Below are positions 11,810 through 23,870 of a stretch of DNA of 64,000 bases, one piece after another. The position numbers were made by a program, and so were the translations under genes. The stretch lies in the NCBI GenBank assembly GCA_015680685.1, contig MNCI01016519.1, forward strand, positions 192,802 through 256,801, in the 5' to 3' direction. Under the pieces are notes generated by a model, which saw only the letters and a list, made by a program, of their open reading frames with translations, was not told where the DNA came from and did not search any database. Source of the DNA: Gnetum montanum (taxonomy: Eukaryota; Streptophyta; Gnetopsida; Gnetales; Gnetaceae). Positions within the stretch are counted from its first letter, which is position 1. Each line of letters starts with the position of its first letter.

Positions 11810-12622
11810 TACCTCAAGGAGTTGTATTCTATGAAAAAGAAAATTAAAATACCTAAGCATGTTAGCCTTGCTAAAAATATTACAAATATTTTGAAGGCTA
11901 GGATGCCTAAAAAGGAAATATATCTTGGTAGTCCTATGATTGCTTTTATGATTCATAATAGAAAATTTCATCATGCATTAGTGGATCTTGGGGCTAGTGT
12001 AAATACTATACCATTTCAAATTTATCAGTCATTGGATTATGATTATATTAGACCTACTAATATTGCTATTTTCTTTGGCTAATAGGTCTACTCTTTATTT
12101 AAATGGTATTGTTGAGGATATATTGATTTAGCTAGACAAAGCTTTATACCCTGCTAATTTCATTGTGTTAGACTATTATACATCTTCATTAAATAATGTT
12201 TATCCTTAATTCTAGGTAGGCCTATGTTGGTAACTATGGATGCATTTATTAATGTAAAAACTAGATTAATGACTTTAACATTTGCAAATATGAAATTTTC
12301 AGTCAGTCTATATAACTTGGATAACCAATTTCAATTTGATGAGTTTAATATGATTAATGTTATAGGAGCAAACATGGTTGCTTTAGAATTTTGTGATTGG
12401 GATGAGGCATATCATGTTCTAACATTGGAAGACTACAAAGAGGTAATTTTGGATGATCAAATATGGCTTTTATATATTCAAGAAAAAGATGCTTTGGATG
12501 GTGAGGATTTGTTTAAATTGGAGAATTATTCTTCTATTGCAAGTGGTGAGGAAGTAGCTATATATTTAAAGGGACTTCCTCCTCACTTGAAGTATATTAT
12601 GTTAGAAATAATAAACCCTTGA
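11810..12622 (+). pseudogene. Athila-like aspartic protease region
   Basis: The protease would cleave Gag-Pol. The open frame 11822-12082 contains ALVDLGASVNTIPFQIYQSL, the Athila form of the retropepsin active site (DLGAS instead of DTGA). A second open frame (12224-12622) starts inside LGRPMLVTMDAFINV, the conserved C-terminal LGRPFL-type protease motif, and continues into the acidic linker before RT. A frameshift or stop about 12082-12223 separates the two halves. Family assignment is firm; function is lost. Confidence 0.75.
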
Positions 12623-14150
12623 TTATTAGTTCACGATTAAGTATTGATTAAGAATAGACATTTATACATGTTCTAACAAATTCTCTTAAAGCTTTTTCTT
12701 GGTTACCTTTGGATCTTAAGCAAGGGATTTCTCCATCCATCGTTCAATATCATATTTATTTAGAGGCTAAGGCTAGACCATGATAGTTATCATGTAGTAG
12801 GCTATACCCAACTTTGAAATAAGTGGTAAAAGATGAACTTTTGAAATTATTTCAAGCAAGTGTTATTTATTTGATTTCTAACTCTAAGTTGGTTAGTTCT
12901 ATTATGGTTGTGTTTAAAAGTTTGTTAAGTGGTGTATTTGCATTAATTTTTGAGAATTGAATAAATGGACAAGGAAGGATCAATTTTAACTTCCATACTT
13001 AGATCAAGTTTTAGAAAAAATTCAAGGTTATGAATTTTATTCTTTTCTTGAAGGTTTTAGTAGGTATAATCAGATCTCAATTATCCCAAAAGATCAACAT
13101 AAAATAACCTTTATTACATCATGGGGAACTTTTTCATTTAGGAGTATGCCCTTTGGGATGTACAATGCTCCTGCTACATTTCAAAGCACTATGACATCCA
13201 TTCTTTCATATATGATTGATTCCTTTCTTAAGGATTTCATGAATGCCATTTTAGTCTATGGTGATTCATTCTCTGATGCCTTGTGTCATCTTAAATTACT
13301 CTTGCATAGGTGATATGATAAGGGTCTAAGGTTATCTTGGGAAAAGTATCATTTCATGATCTCTTATATTGTTGTGTTAGGACACATTATGAGTAAAAAT
13401 GGAATTTCTATAGATCCTAAAAAAATAAAATCTAGTTCACATCTTACTCCTATTAATATGAAAGGTTTAAATGCATTTTTGGGACATGCTAATTTTTACA
13501 AATGGTTCATCAAAGACTTTTCATTGACTACTCAGCCATTGGTATAATTGTTACAAAAATATGATATTTTTAAATGGATTGATGATTGCCAAAAATAAAT
13601 TTGAAACTTTTAAATCAAAGCTTTATTTAGCACCAAAATTACATGGACCAGATTGGAGCAAAGGTTTTGAGCTTATGATAGATGCCTTGGATTTTGCAAT
13701 TGGAGTAATATTGGATTAACGTAAAGATAATGTTCCATACACTATTTATTATATTTCTATGAAATTAACCCCCATGCAAATTAATTATACTACTACTAAA
13801 AAAGAAATGTTAGTTGTTGTGTATAGTTTAGATAAATTTCACCATTATTTATTGTTTTTTTTACAATAGTATTTACTAGTCATGCTGCTATTAACTATTT
13901 ACATAACAAACAAACTAAAAGTTCAAGACTAATTTGTTGGTGTCTTTTGCTATAAGAATTTGATTTAGTGAGTTGTGATTTAGTGGCAGATCATTTTTCT
14001 AGATTAGAGAATAATGTAGCTTTGGAGACATCTCGTGCATTTAATGATTCATTTGTAGATGAGAAATTGTTTGCTTATTGGGCTAAAGTTGTTATTCCTA
14101 AGGTCCCAAATCCTTGGTATGCATATATTTCTAATTATTTAGCTATATGA
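12623..14150 (+). pseudogene. Athila-like reverse transcriptase and RNase H
   Basis: RT signal begins about 12880. MPFGMYNAPATFQ (about 13150) is the conserved primer-grip region. The catalytic box normally read as FMDD reads FMNA near 13240, so both active-site aspartates are lost. 13356-13547 carries the GHIMSKNGISIDP connection. RNase H follows about 13650-14000, with LDFAIGVIL, INYTTTKKEMLVVVYSLDKF and DLVADHFSRLEN. The frame is interrupted several times. Domain order and wording are typically Athila. Dead copy. Confidence 0.8.
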
Positions 14151-15275
14151 AAACTACCAAAGCCTTGGACAAAAGGACGAAAATAGGCCTTCGTCATCAG
14201 GGCACAATGGTTCATTTGGGAGGATCCATTCATGTATAAAATTTACAAATATCAGATCATCTGATGATGCCTACCAAAACAAGAACAATAGGAGGTGATT
14301 GCTTTCAATCATGATGGAGTGTGTGGAGGTCACTTTGTAGGTAAGAAAACTTCATACAAAATTCTCCACATTGGCTTTCATGGGCCTACTTTTTTTAAAG
14401 ATACTTATGAATATTGTAAGGGATGTGATCAATGCCAAAGAATAAGAGGACTGACAAGATGACAAGACATGCTATTGTTGCCTATCTCAGTGAAGTGTGA
14501 GCGCTTTGATTATTGGGACATTGATTTCATGGGTCCTTTTCCTTCAAGCAACTCTTGGAAGTATATTTTAGTTTCAATTGATTGTGTTACTAAATGGATC
14601 TTGGAAAAAGTAACTAAGCATGATGATGCTAAAATAGTAGTTATGTTCTTACAAAAAGACTTAATTCTATGCTTTAGGAATTCATGAACCCTAATTAGTA
14701 ATCAGGGCATACATTTTGTTAATGTATCATGGAGAAATTATAAGGAAATCAAAAATATTTTGCAAAAAGTTATAGGGAAGAACAAAATAGATTGATCTTC
14801 TTAGTTGTTGGATGCATTGTGGGCTATTCATACATCATATAAGTCATCTCTTGTCTTTACCCCACATGAACTAGTGTTTGTTAAGCAATGCCTTCTTCCT
14901 TCTCCAATATAAAACAAGTTCTTCAAATGCCATGTTAATTGAAAATGAACATGAAGTCATGTATCTTTGTCTAATTATTATCTTTGAACCATTTAGATGA
15001 AAATTGAATACACACTTTAGATAAGAAATGTTTGTATAAGAAACAAATGAAAATATGGCATGACAAGAAGATCATGCAAAGCTATTCTTAGAAGGTAATT
15101 TAATCTTATTATTTAACAAGAGGCTTAAAACTTTTTCTAGAAAATTAGTATCAAAGTGGGAAGAGTCTATTATGATTATTAAGGTCTTAGGTAATGGCAC
15201 TATTGACATTTCTAGGCCTAGTAGTTTTGAGTCTTTTCATGTTAATGATCAATGACTTAAACATTATTTTTTAGG
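14151..15275 (+). pseudogene. Athila-like integrase
   Basis: The zinc-binding HHCC domain is visible (CGGHFVGKKTSY, then CKGCDQCQ, about 14320-14445). The core begins [19 protein letters not shown] (14513 on), with the first catalytic Asp in DIDFMG. The second block reads SNQGIHF instead of SDNG/SDQG, so the second Asp is replaced; the region expected to hold the Glu is deleted or scrambled (about 14740-14800). The C-terminal end reads FHVNDQ then LKHYF (about 15235-15270), matching the usual Athila integrase terminus. The longest intact piece is 14469-14687. Inactive. Confidence 0.78.
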
Positions 15276-16516
15276 ATGGCCCTATTGACAATTACCTTAT
15301 TTGATTCTTCTTCTTAGCAAGCTGAATTTAATTCAATCACTGCTTGGTTTTGAATAGGTCCTTATGAGATTGTTTGACCTTCATGCTTCTTATGGTGATA
15401 GGTTAATAACTTTGTTGTTAACAACAAAGTATTAGGTGACAAGCACCATGATCCATACATTTTATTTCTATTAATACTTATGCATGGTAGTGATCATTGT
15501 TGTTATTAAGTATTTGGTAGTGTCAATGGCAACATATCTTTCATGGTATTTAGACTTCAATGAGTTAAATTGATGGAGTTTTGACTTATTCTATGGCATG
15601 AATTATTGAGAACTTTTCTCTTTGGAATATTTTTAATATTTTATATTTTTTATAAATAGAGTAAAGGTTGAATTATGGACAAATTTTGTTATGTTTTCAG
15701 TTAAAAAGTGATTACATTCTCTTGAATTGTACTAGGCATATTGTTAACTCAATATGTTATCTCATGACAAACTTGAGGCTCTAGATCTTTCTAAATTGAG
15801 ACCTTGGAATAAGAGATGTCATGGCATATTGAACATGAACCATGGGGATACTCATGGGGAGTGACTTGCATAGATATTGAACCTATACCAAGAGCAAAGT
15901 TTCTATTGTCTATGAACCATGTTTTGATGACAATACAACACATAATCATAACCTATTACAAGTGTACATACTTGAGAATGTTTTCTACCACCCATCTTGT
16001 CCTATTGCAACCATGGAACTACACCAAGAGCAAAATTTCTTTTGTTTATAGACCATGTTATGATGGTAGTGTAGCAATCCTCTAATTACTAAAAAAAAGA
16101 AAAATAAATCATTAGGTAATAAGATGTTTTGGATGCTAAGTTCTCTCTTGTTCATGGCCTCATAACAAGGTCATTATGTTGGTGCATAAAGAGTCTCCAT
16201 CACCAACACCTATTACTAGGAAAGACTATGTATTTTTGAAAGGTATAGTACCATAAGACATGAATAAGTTAATAAAAAATGGTTCACGAATGTTTGAATG
16301 TGACAATTTTGTGTGCTTGTATTATTCTTTTGAATAAATTTACTTAAGTTGGCACCCAATGTCTTGATATTTACTAAGCACTAACATCTTAGTTATTCTT
16401 CTATCACAAGGTTTTTCTTTATTATTTTTTCCCTTCTTTTAACTTTACTTCATTTTCTATTTTCTTTTTATTAAAATTTTTTAAAGAATTATTTTGGACT
16501 AGGAAGTATAGAAAGA
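15276..16516 (+). other. Athila-like 3' untranslated region and PPT
   Basis: No coding signal. A loosely repeated phrase (ACCATG...ACAC...GAGCAAA) occurs near 15880 and 16010. The purine-rich AGGAAGTATAGAAAGA (16501-16516) abuts the TGTGACC LTR start and serves as a plausible PPT. The open frame at 15816-16085 matches nothing I know. Confidence 0.5.
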
Positions 16517-17400
16517 TGTGACCCACAATCACTCAGAGTCCTACTACAGGCTTCATTAAAAGTTGCAATCACTTTGGAAGCTCAATTTCTTTAAGTCTGA
16601 CACCTTAAGTCTGACACCTAAGAAGTAATGTGATTCATAGTTGGTTGCATTTTGAGAATTCATGTTTTGGGTTTTGTATAGTGTGAATGGTTGCAACTTG
16701 TAGCTTGCTACACTGTAATGTTATTCTTTTGGATTTTAAATCTATGCAAATAACTACGATCCGCAGTTAGTCATAATGTCATTTTTTAAAAAGCATTTTT
16801 CCTTCATGTTGCAATGAACTATGACTTGAAGTCCATCACAACCTAATTAAAAACTGAAAAAAATAAAAGCATGTTTCAACAAAAAAAAAAAAAACAAAAG
16901 CTTCATTTTCAATTATAGACAATTGTAGGATACACTTCAAAGATAAGGTAAGTAATCATTGTAAACATATCCACTAGATCTAACCTCCAAGCCTTCCTTT
17001 CCTTTCCAAAATGCCTAAGGAGGCTTCAAAACCCTTCGTCTTTAGTGTTTATTTCTCTTGTATTTTCTATTATGCATTGCTGTGACCAAATTTGGGACAT
17101 CAATGTTGGTTTTAAATTAGAATCAAGATTGTATGGATGACTTGTGGACTTCTGGTCTCTTCCTTGGTTTGCTACTCTTTATCTCTTCTCCTATTCCAAA
17201 AATTTCTATATTTTTTAGGAGTAGGTTAGATTTTTATTTTCTTTCTTCTTACTTTGGAGCATTTTGTTCATGTTGAATACATAATTAGGAATTAGGGTAA
17301 TGCTAGGAACTGTGGAAAAGAATTAGAACTTTTTTACTTTTAAATATCTAAAATTTTAGTTCTTTCTTATGAATGAAATTAATTATATTTATTATAGCAT
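16517..17400 (+). mobile_element. Probable 3' LTR of the Athila-like element (end uncertain)
   Basis: Begins TGTGACCCACAATCAC directly after the PPT, matching the start at 8058. TAAGTCTGACACC is duplicated in tandem at 16593-16618. The 3' limit is a guess from the ~880-bp length of the 5' copy; the sequences diverge too far to align by eye. Poly-A runs near 16880. Confidence 0.4.
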
Positions 17401-18818
17401 CATAATGCTAGGATTGTACATGCTTGGAACTCAATTTCACTCCTAGGAAGAGCATTAGGTGCAACTAGAGCTATTTTCTTAAGCTAAGTTAATGCTAAAT
17501 TTATTTTTCTAAGCTAAATCTATCTTGCATTGCATTATGTCCTTAATTTAATGTATGTCATTATGAAGAGTAATCACTATGTACTTTAAATTTTCCATAT
17601 ATCACATATAGTTATTTGTCATCTTTACATTGGGTAATTACATTGAAGATAATGTAGACCTAGTAGAGGACACCAACAATGTTGAGATTTTTAGACTATG
17701 AGTGTCATGGTCATAGTTCTCTTTTTGGTTCCTTGTATTTAATTGAACTATGTATTTGGAATTTTAATTTTATGTGTTATTGCATTTTTTTATGTTTAGT
17801 TATGCACTATATTATATGTATATGTGTGCTGATCTTTTCTATAGCCAGGAACTTCTCATGCATCCAAACATAATAGGGGATGTCTACAAGGATAATCTTC
17901 AGTGGTTATAGATCTGATAGCATGGATACATGCTCAAGAGGAGGAGTAAGAATGTGCTCATAGGGAGCACATGGAGTGCTTGGAGCATGAGTGCCAGGAG
18001 GCAAAGTTTCCTACTGTGCCATTGAGGGCACCTAGGAACTTCAGGTTTTTGATGAAGCTAGTGAATTCACTAGTTTCAGTAGCCTCAATACTACAAAATT
18101 TTCACTTTGTCTTGATCAAAAGTAAGGCGCTCTATGAGTAGGAGGCTTGTTAGTTCTACCTCACATTTTGGAGAACCTCCCTTAATTCTTGGACCTTTCA
18201 GGTTGGAACTAGGTCCTATGACATCATTGAGGCCCTTGTTGCCAAGGTCTTATAGATGCAAGTAGAATCAAATAGATAACATTTTGTGATGATCTCATTA
18301 GAGAAAAAGACCTAGTTGGTTAACCTTACAATGGCCTTTCTCCTGAAAAGAGGGTTCTTGCAAGGGCTATCATGATAAATACCCTAGGAAGCCCCCATTT
18401 TACACATGTCATGTCCTTTATCATGTTGGTGATTAGTGACTTGGAGGATCCCTACATCCCCAATTATTCATACATTATTTTGTCCAGGATGGAGTTGGTA
18501 GTTGAAGATGCTAATTGGGTCCCTTTTCCATTAGTGATCTTGGTGTTGAATTAGCACTTTTGGATGCAACCACCTACTATGAACAACTAGCAAGATGTGT
18601 TTTATAATCATATCTATTCTTGAGGATCCCATACAATCTTCCCTTTTAACTTTACACACCATTGGTTTCCTCTACTACTGTGATATGCATTGGGGGAGCA
18701 AATGATTGTTGACTCTTGGGTATCTACAATGCTTCAAAAGTCTTTGTTTGGTTTGAATGAAAATTTTTCAAAAGCCCCCACAATGAAATAGATCTTTGTT
18801 TAAATAGGCCTTGGATCC
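17401..18818 (+). other. Unassigned DNA with a weak coding relic at 17980-18590
   Basis: Up to 17880 I see only AT-rich DNA. About 17980-18590 on + has better coding texture (LNSWTFQVGTRSYDIIEALVAKVL and an open frame at 18372-18554) with several stops. It may be gag or an extra ORF of a retroelement, but I do not recognise it. It ends where the minus-strand LTR begins (18819). Confidence 0.35.
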
Positions 18819-20137
18819 TATTGCACTTAAAAAACTCAATCACTAGAAAAAATTGAAAATCCTAGGTGCAAAAATAGTTTTGACCTTAAATCCCAAGGGC
18901 CTATAAGGAAGAGGATCCAAGGTGCCCTGGACAATCTGGCCAATCATCCAGGGACTTGAACAATGTGAATGAAGGAAAATACAATTGCAAATTTAGATGA
19001 AAAATAAACATAGAAATTAAAACTTGAAATGAATTTTGCACAACAAATGAACTATAAAATTTATTAAAAGAGCAACATGCTTAAAGTATAAAGTTCAAAG
19101 GAGTACAGATTGCATGCTCAAATACACAAGAAGCTTGTTTGGATGGATCTTGAAGCTTGTTGGAGTTGGCAAGTTATGTTCGATAGTCCAACTTTATGAT
19201 CCAGGTACTTCCCAACTCTAATCACTTAGAGGTGATTGTTGATTTTTTACTTGAATCTACAACATTTATTACTAGTGATGCCAATGATGGTGTTTGACTC
19301 TTGTTGCAATGGTACTACATTGACATTCTCTAGTGCTTAGGTATATAGCAATGTGCTCCAATAGTCTTAAAAATGCCAAAATAGGTGCAAAGTGCTTAAG
19401 GTTGCAAAAATGTTTGAAACCTAAATAAGGTGTTCAAGGTTGGCATTTATAGGCTTCAAGATTGTTGATTACAGGCTAAAAATTTCTAACATGATTATTG
19501 ATAGATTAGTGTTATTTGCAAGTGTAACAAGCCATTATTCCTAATGTAGTTGTCCATTTGTGATAAGTCTTAACATCCAAAGGCCATAAAAACCACACCA
19601 AATACTAAATATAGTAAACAAATTTTTGTTACTATGATGGCTTCACCTCAACTATGTTGGCCTTGAAGAGTTATGCTGGCATTATTGAAATTTGTTGGAA
19701 AATATGGTGAATATACTATCCATGTGAATATTATTTAGAATCTAAGATGACTACATTGGTCAAGCTACATCTACTAGAAACTTTGATGAATACGCTAGCC
19801 ATTGCTGGCAAAATGAAAAACCAACAACTCTAATGCTAGGTGTGTGCAACTCTAGTGTATTTAAGGCCATAATGACTATAAACCCCATGAAAATGCCAAA
19901 TGTGGTAGTCCCTAAGGAATTTTTAGCCTTCCTAAGCACAAGACAGACATGACATTACCTTTTCTACTTGGAAAGTAAGGCGGTAGCAACTTATGAGACA
20001 TTTTTTAGTCCCAAAAAGTTAAAGTATGCAAGATTGCAACTCATGGGCCACAAATATTACATTTACAATAAAATATTTCCTCAAATTGAATGATGAATAT
20101 ATCAAGTTGCACCATGAATTTTCTTGCTGGTGTTTCA
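18819..20137 (-). mobile_element. 3' LTR of a Tat-like element on the minus strand
   Basis: Read on minus it starts TGAAACACCA at 20137, next to the PPT, like the LTR at 2646. It is closely similar over its length to 54457-56281, and comparing the two fixes the far end near 18819, where their similarity stops (TGTTGCATTT versus TATTGCACTT). It contains several words of the ACTATG(C/T)TGGCC type (about 19640-19860), the same family of words as the array at 32060-33790. Confidence 0.75.
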
Positions 20138-20141
20138 TTGG

Positions 20142-20191
20142 CCCCTCTTTGTTGATGTTTGAAGGATTATCCTAAGAGACATCAACAAAGA
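20142..20191 (-). promoter_or_regulatory. PPT with adjoining perfect hairpin, minus strand
   Basis: On the minus strand a 13-bp stem, TCTTTGTTGATGT with ACATCAACAAAGA (plus coordinates 20179-20191 and 20146-20158), encloses a 20-base loop and runs into AAAGAGGGG and CCAATGAAACACCA. The stem is perfectly paired although its sequence differs from the copy at 2592-2641. Confidence 0.78.
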
Positions 20192-21189
20192 ATACAAAAT
20201 ACCACTATGGACCCATCACTAATGTTTCCTCTCCACACTTGATTCAATAGTGTCAAACCATGCCAAATAGGGCTTGCTATGATGAGATAGGGTTACAGTG
20301 AGGTGATATAGGTTAAAGGTTATATTTGGTCACAAGTGAGTGGTTACATGGGTTAACAATGTTTTTCCAATGTTGACATCATGGTTATATCATAGCAGTG
20401 ACATGATGGCTAGTCAACATGATCTTTGCACTTCATGTTTTGATGTGTTGGTTACTTGGTAGTGTTTTTTATGAACCAAAACTCCACTCCAAGGTTTCTT
20501 TGGTCATTAGGCTCCTCCCTTTACATGTTTGATGCTGTTGATTTGTCTTTTTGGGCTTCATTAGCTTTTTAGCTTCTTGGAAATTTGCTTCTACATTTTT
20601 TGAGGGTGAATCCTTCCTTTGGTTTCATTACCAATTCCAAGTTTGATTCAGTTTTCCCATTGAATGAGATGTATTACATTCACTAAACATGATGGAGGAT
20701 GATGAAGGAGATGTCAAATGGACATAGTGCAAGAGTGTCAAGCATAAGTCAACATTGTTTTTTAGTATAAGGAAGGTTACAATTAGGCTACAGGATGGTG
20801 GCTTGAAGGGGATATAATGGAAGTGAAGTGGAATAAGAACTCTTGGCATGGCAGGACAAGCTAACCAAATCTTAAGCATCAGTGTCACATGGTAACTTGC
20901 TGTCATAATGAGTTGTACCATTGTAATGACTTTAGACTTCATCTTGTAAACAAAACTCTAAGAGAACGAGACAATAAGATAAAGAAAATATATTGTTACA
21001 TGGTAATACATAAGGCCACATTAGATAATCAAAAAACTAGGTCACCATAGGTCCTTATTCTTACAAATTTTTATAGTCCACTTGTTGTGCCAAAAGAGAT
21101 AGAGAAAGAAAGAGAAAAGAATGTTGGCTTGCTTGTTATTGGTTACTATGGTCATGGATGTTAGTTTTCGTACCTACAAAGAAAAAATC
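20192..21189 (-). other. 3' untranslated region of the minus-strand Tat-like element
   Basis: Between integrase and PPT, no gene. It shows loosely repeated words such as GTTACA, CATGATGG and TGACAT, and an open frame at 20628-20942 that matches nothing. The same region is recognisable in the third copy at 56334-57425. Confidence 0.5.
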
Positions 21190-22330
21190 TTAGATGTAAT
21201 AAAGTTTTAGATAGGAATGATTGACCAAATTAGCCAACTCATTTCCATCCATGTCTACCACCTAAAGGCTTCATTGTCATAGACCTTAGTGATCAAGAAA
21301 GGCCCTTTCCATTTGGTTGAGAGCTTGTCCACATGCTCATGAACAACCTTGAGGACTAGGTCTTCCTTATTAATCTTTCATTTGTTCAGGTCATGGCAGT
21401 GGTGTCGCTTCTACCTCTCTTGGTATCTTTCAATGTGAAAAAGTGTTTGCACCCATTGCTCTTCCATCAACTCCAACTCAATGGTACACAACTCTGTGTT
21501 CTATTCATCATTAATTAAGTTTGATAGAGATACTCTTAGCAATGGAACCTATAATTCAAGAGGCAAAACAACTTCAAAACCATACACTAGACTATATGGG
21601 GATATGCCAATTATGGTTTGATAGGTTACTCAATAGGCCCATAGTGCATGGACAAGCTGCTCATGTCGCTTATGTCCAGTATTGTTTAGCATCTTTTTTA
21701 AAAAATTTATAATAGCTTTGTTGCTAGCTTCAACTTGTCCATTGGCTTAAGGGTAGTATAGTGATGAAAAGGAATGTTTAATGCCTAGGTTTTGACAAAA
21801 GGCTTTTGTTTCTTGGCTACTAAGTTGTCATCCATTATTTATGACTATGGTTTAGGATATGCCAAAATGAGCTACTATATTTCCCAATATAAATCTATAG
21901 ACTTGTTGAGATGTTATCTTCCTTAGGAGCTTCAACCCACTTTTTGAATTATTCGGTTGAAGTGATGATAAAGTTATGCCCTACAGAAGATTTAGGTGTT
22001 GTAGGTTTAATAATATTCAACCCCCATTATTGAAATGACCAAGTTATTTGAGTACTATGTAACTTAGTTGGTGGCACATGTATTAGGTTACTATTCAATT
22101 GATAAATTTCACAAGTTTTAACCTTTTGCAAGCAATCATTTTCCATATAGGGCCAGTAATAGCCTAGTCATCTAGTCTTACCAACCATGGTTGTAGGTCC
22201 TATATGTCCTCCACATACACCCTCATGAACTTGCTCAAGGATTGTGTAGGCTTCAATTTTGCCCAAGCATACTAATAATATCCCATCATAGGACCATTAG
22301 CATAATGTGTTATGGCCTACAATGACATAC
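21190..22330 (-). pseudogene. Tat-like integrase, minus strand
   Basis: Read leftwards from about 22330. The zinc-binding domain is seen in VHEGVCGGHIGPTTM and, less well, in the following Cys pair (one changed, CEIYQ). The core begins with GLNIIKP, where the catalytic Asp is Asn. The later core is full of stops. The C-terminal half (21610-21190) is better kept: PYSLVYGFEVVLPLEL, EDLVLKVVHEH and WKGPFLITKVYDNEAF, closely matching the integrase at 1-1222. The two belong to one family. Inactive. Confidence 0.82.
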
Positions 22331-22774
22331 TATTTTGATCTTTTATGTATGACATCCTTTTGAGAAGTGGTTAGGACTTGTGAAGACTCACCATTCATTA
22401 GGTAAAGCTTGATATTGTCATGCCACTCCATTTGAGAAGTGATAGAGGATATAAAATCACCTTTAGTATTCTACATGATGGGAATAGCATAGTTCAAGGT
22501 TAAGGTAGGTAACTTACTAAACACATCAGGGTCACACTTCGAGCTAAGGTCACAATGGCACCAGTTAGCATCTTCTCGGTTCTGGGTACATGTTGGATAC
22601 TAATGTCTATAAATTGCTGCATCGGTTTCTTTTCTAATTCATAGTAAAGTTGCAAATTTTTGGCTTTGCACACCTAAACCTTTGTTACCTAGTTGATTAT
22701 AAGTTATGAATCATCTTTAATCATTACGTGTTTGATTCCCTAGTCACAAGGTACCATCATTCCCCTAATCAATC
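22331..22774 (-). pseudogene. Tat-like second (archaeal-type) RNase H, 3' part
   Basis: Minus strand; continues from 28460-28222 across the inserted copia-type element. After the break it reads LIRGMMVPCD, then GIKHVMIKDDS and LIINQL, matching the RNase H segment ending in GDSxLVVNQ. On the other side of the insertion the frame reads ITEYEG, so the host sequence joins cleanly at the target site. A second RNase H domain after RT/RH is characteristic of the Tat lineage. Stops are present. Confidence 0.72.
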
Positions 22775-22779
22775 CTTCA
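22775..22779. other. Target site duplication CTTCA (left)
   Basis: CTTCA immediately left of the TG at 22780; the same five bases stand at 28217-28221 immediately right of the other LTR. A 5-bp TSD is expected for LTR retrotransposons and proves one complete insertion. Confidence 0.9.
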
Positions 22780-23848
22780 TGAGGACTAAAAACTTAGAAG
22801 GGAGGATCATAAGTGCCCCAAATTGCAAGCAATACTTGTTAGAAAAAATATAAGAATTACATGGTTCTCCAACTTGGGCAGTCCACACTTAGAGGGTAGA
22901 TTCCTTGCATACCTCCAAACTTTGTTTCTTTCAAAATGTGGTTTAGAGGACATGACAACCTTTACAAAGTTTGAGCTCCACTAAGGAAATTTTCATCCCT
23001 ACAACAACTCTCAACCCTGCAAGGTTCCAACAAGCTTAATATTGGTTTAAAGGATACTATTACTTGTATAAAATAAATCTCTACTTTGGGTATTTGAACA
23101 TAGTAAAATAACTCAATCCCATAGGATCCTAACAAGCTCTAAAAGGATTCCTTCTTACAAGAAGTACATCAATCCCTTAGGGTAGCAAGAAAAGAAAAAT
23201 AATCACAAGGAGAAAGTATAACTCAATTTACAAATTCCTTGTACAATGAAGCACATTTCCATAACAAATCTAACAAATGATGTGACAATTAAAATACATA
23301 AATACAATAGAATAAGATAGATAATGATAGCTTTGATGTTGAAAATGCTTGCATAATACTCAAAAATTTGAAGTCTTCTTATAGAATTAGAGTTTCTGAA
23401 AACACATCATAATTTTTGCAATAGCTATTCAATGACTAATGTAGATTTTTCCTTTAATATTGGGATATCTCTTTGAATTTAGCCTCAATTATAGGGAGAA
23501 GTATCCTTCTTGAATGGAAGATGTCTTTCTATGATTTACTTCCTCTCAGCCAAGACACCTTTTGTTCCTTGGAGACATCTTCTCAACTTTTGGGCTCTAG
23601 TTCCTGAGGCTTTCTCTTCTTGATTTAGATTCCTCTCAATCCCTAGAGCATATTCATTTAGCTTTTATTATTTGTGCTTATCCATGCTCTCATTTTTCCT
23701 ATGAATTCTTTTACTTTGATAGCCATGCTTCCTTGAGTCCTCATCCATGATGTGGAGTTCTTTTTCTTGTCTTGTAAATACAACTTCCATAACAAACATC
23801 CTTTGTTCTCCATTTTTCTTAAGGTTTTAACATACCAAAATGTCAACA
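22780..23848 (-). repeat. 3' LTR of the nested copia-type element
   Basis: Plus-strand ends are TGAGGACTAAAAAC and TGTCAACA; on the element strand TGTTGACATTTT...AGTCCTCA. It lacks about 69 bp present in the partner LTR (around 27825-27900). Length 1069 bp. Confidence 0.85.
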
Positions 23849-23870
23849 ATATCCCCATTTTTGATGATGT
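23849..23870 (-). promoter_or_regulatory. PPT of the nested copia-type element
   Basis: On the minus strand AAAAATGGGGATAT directly precedes the 3' LTR start TGTTGACA. It resembles the G-rich copia PPT that normally precedes TGTTG. Confidence 0.7.
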
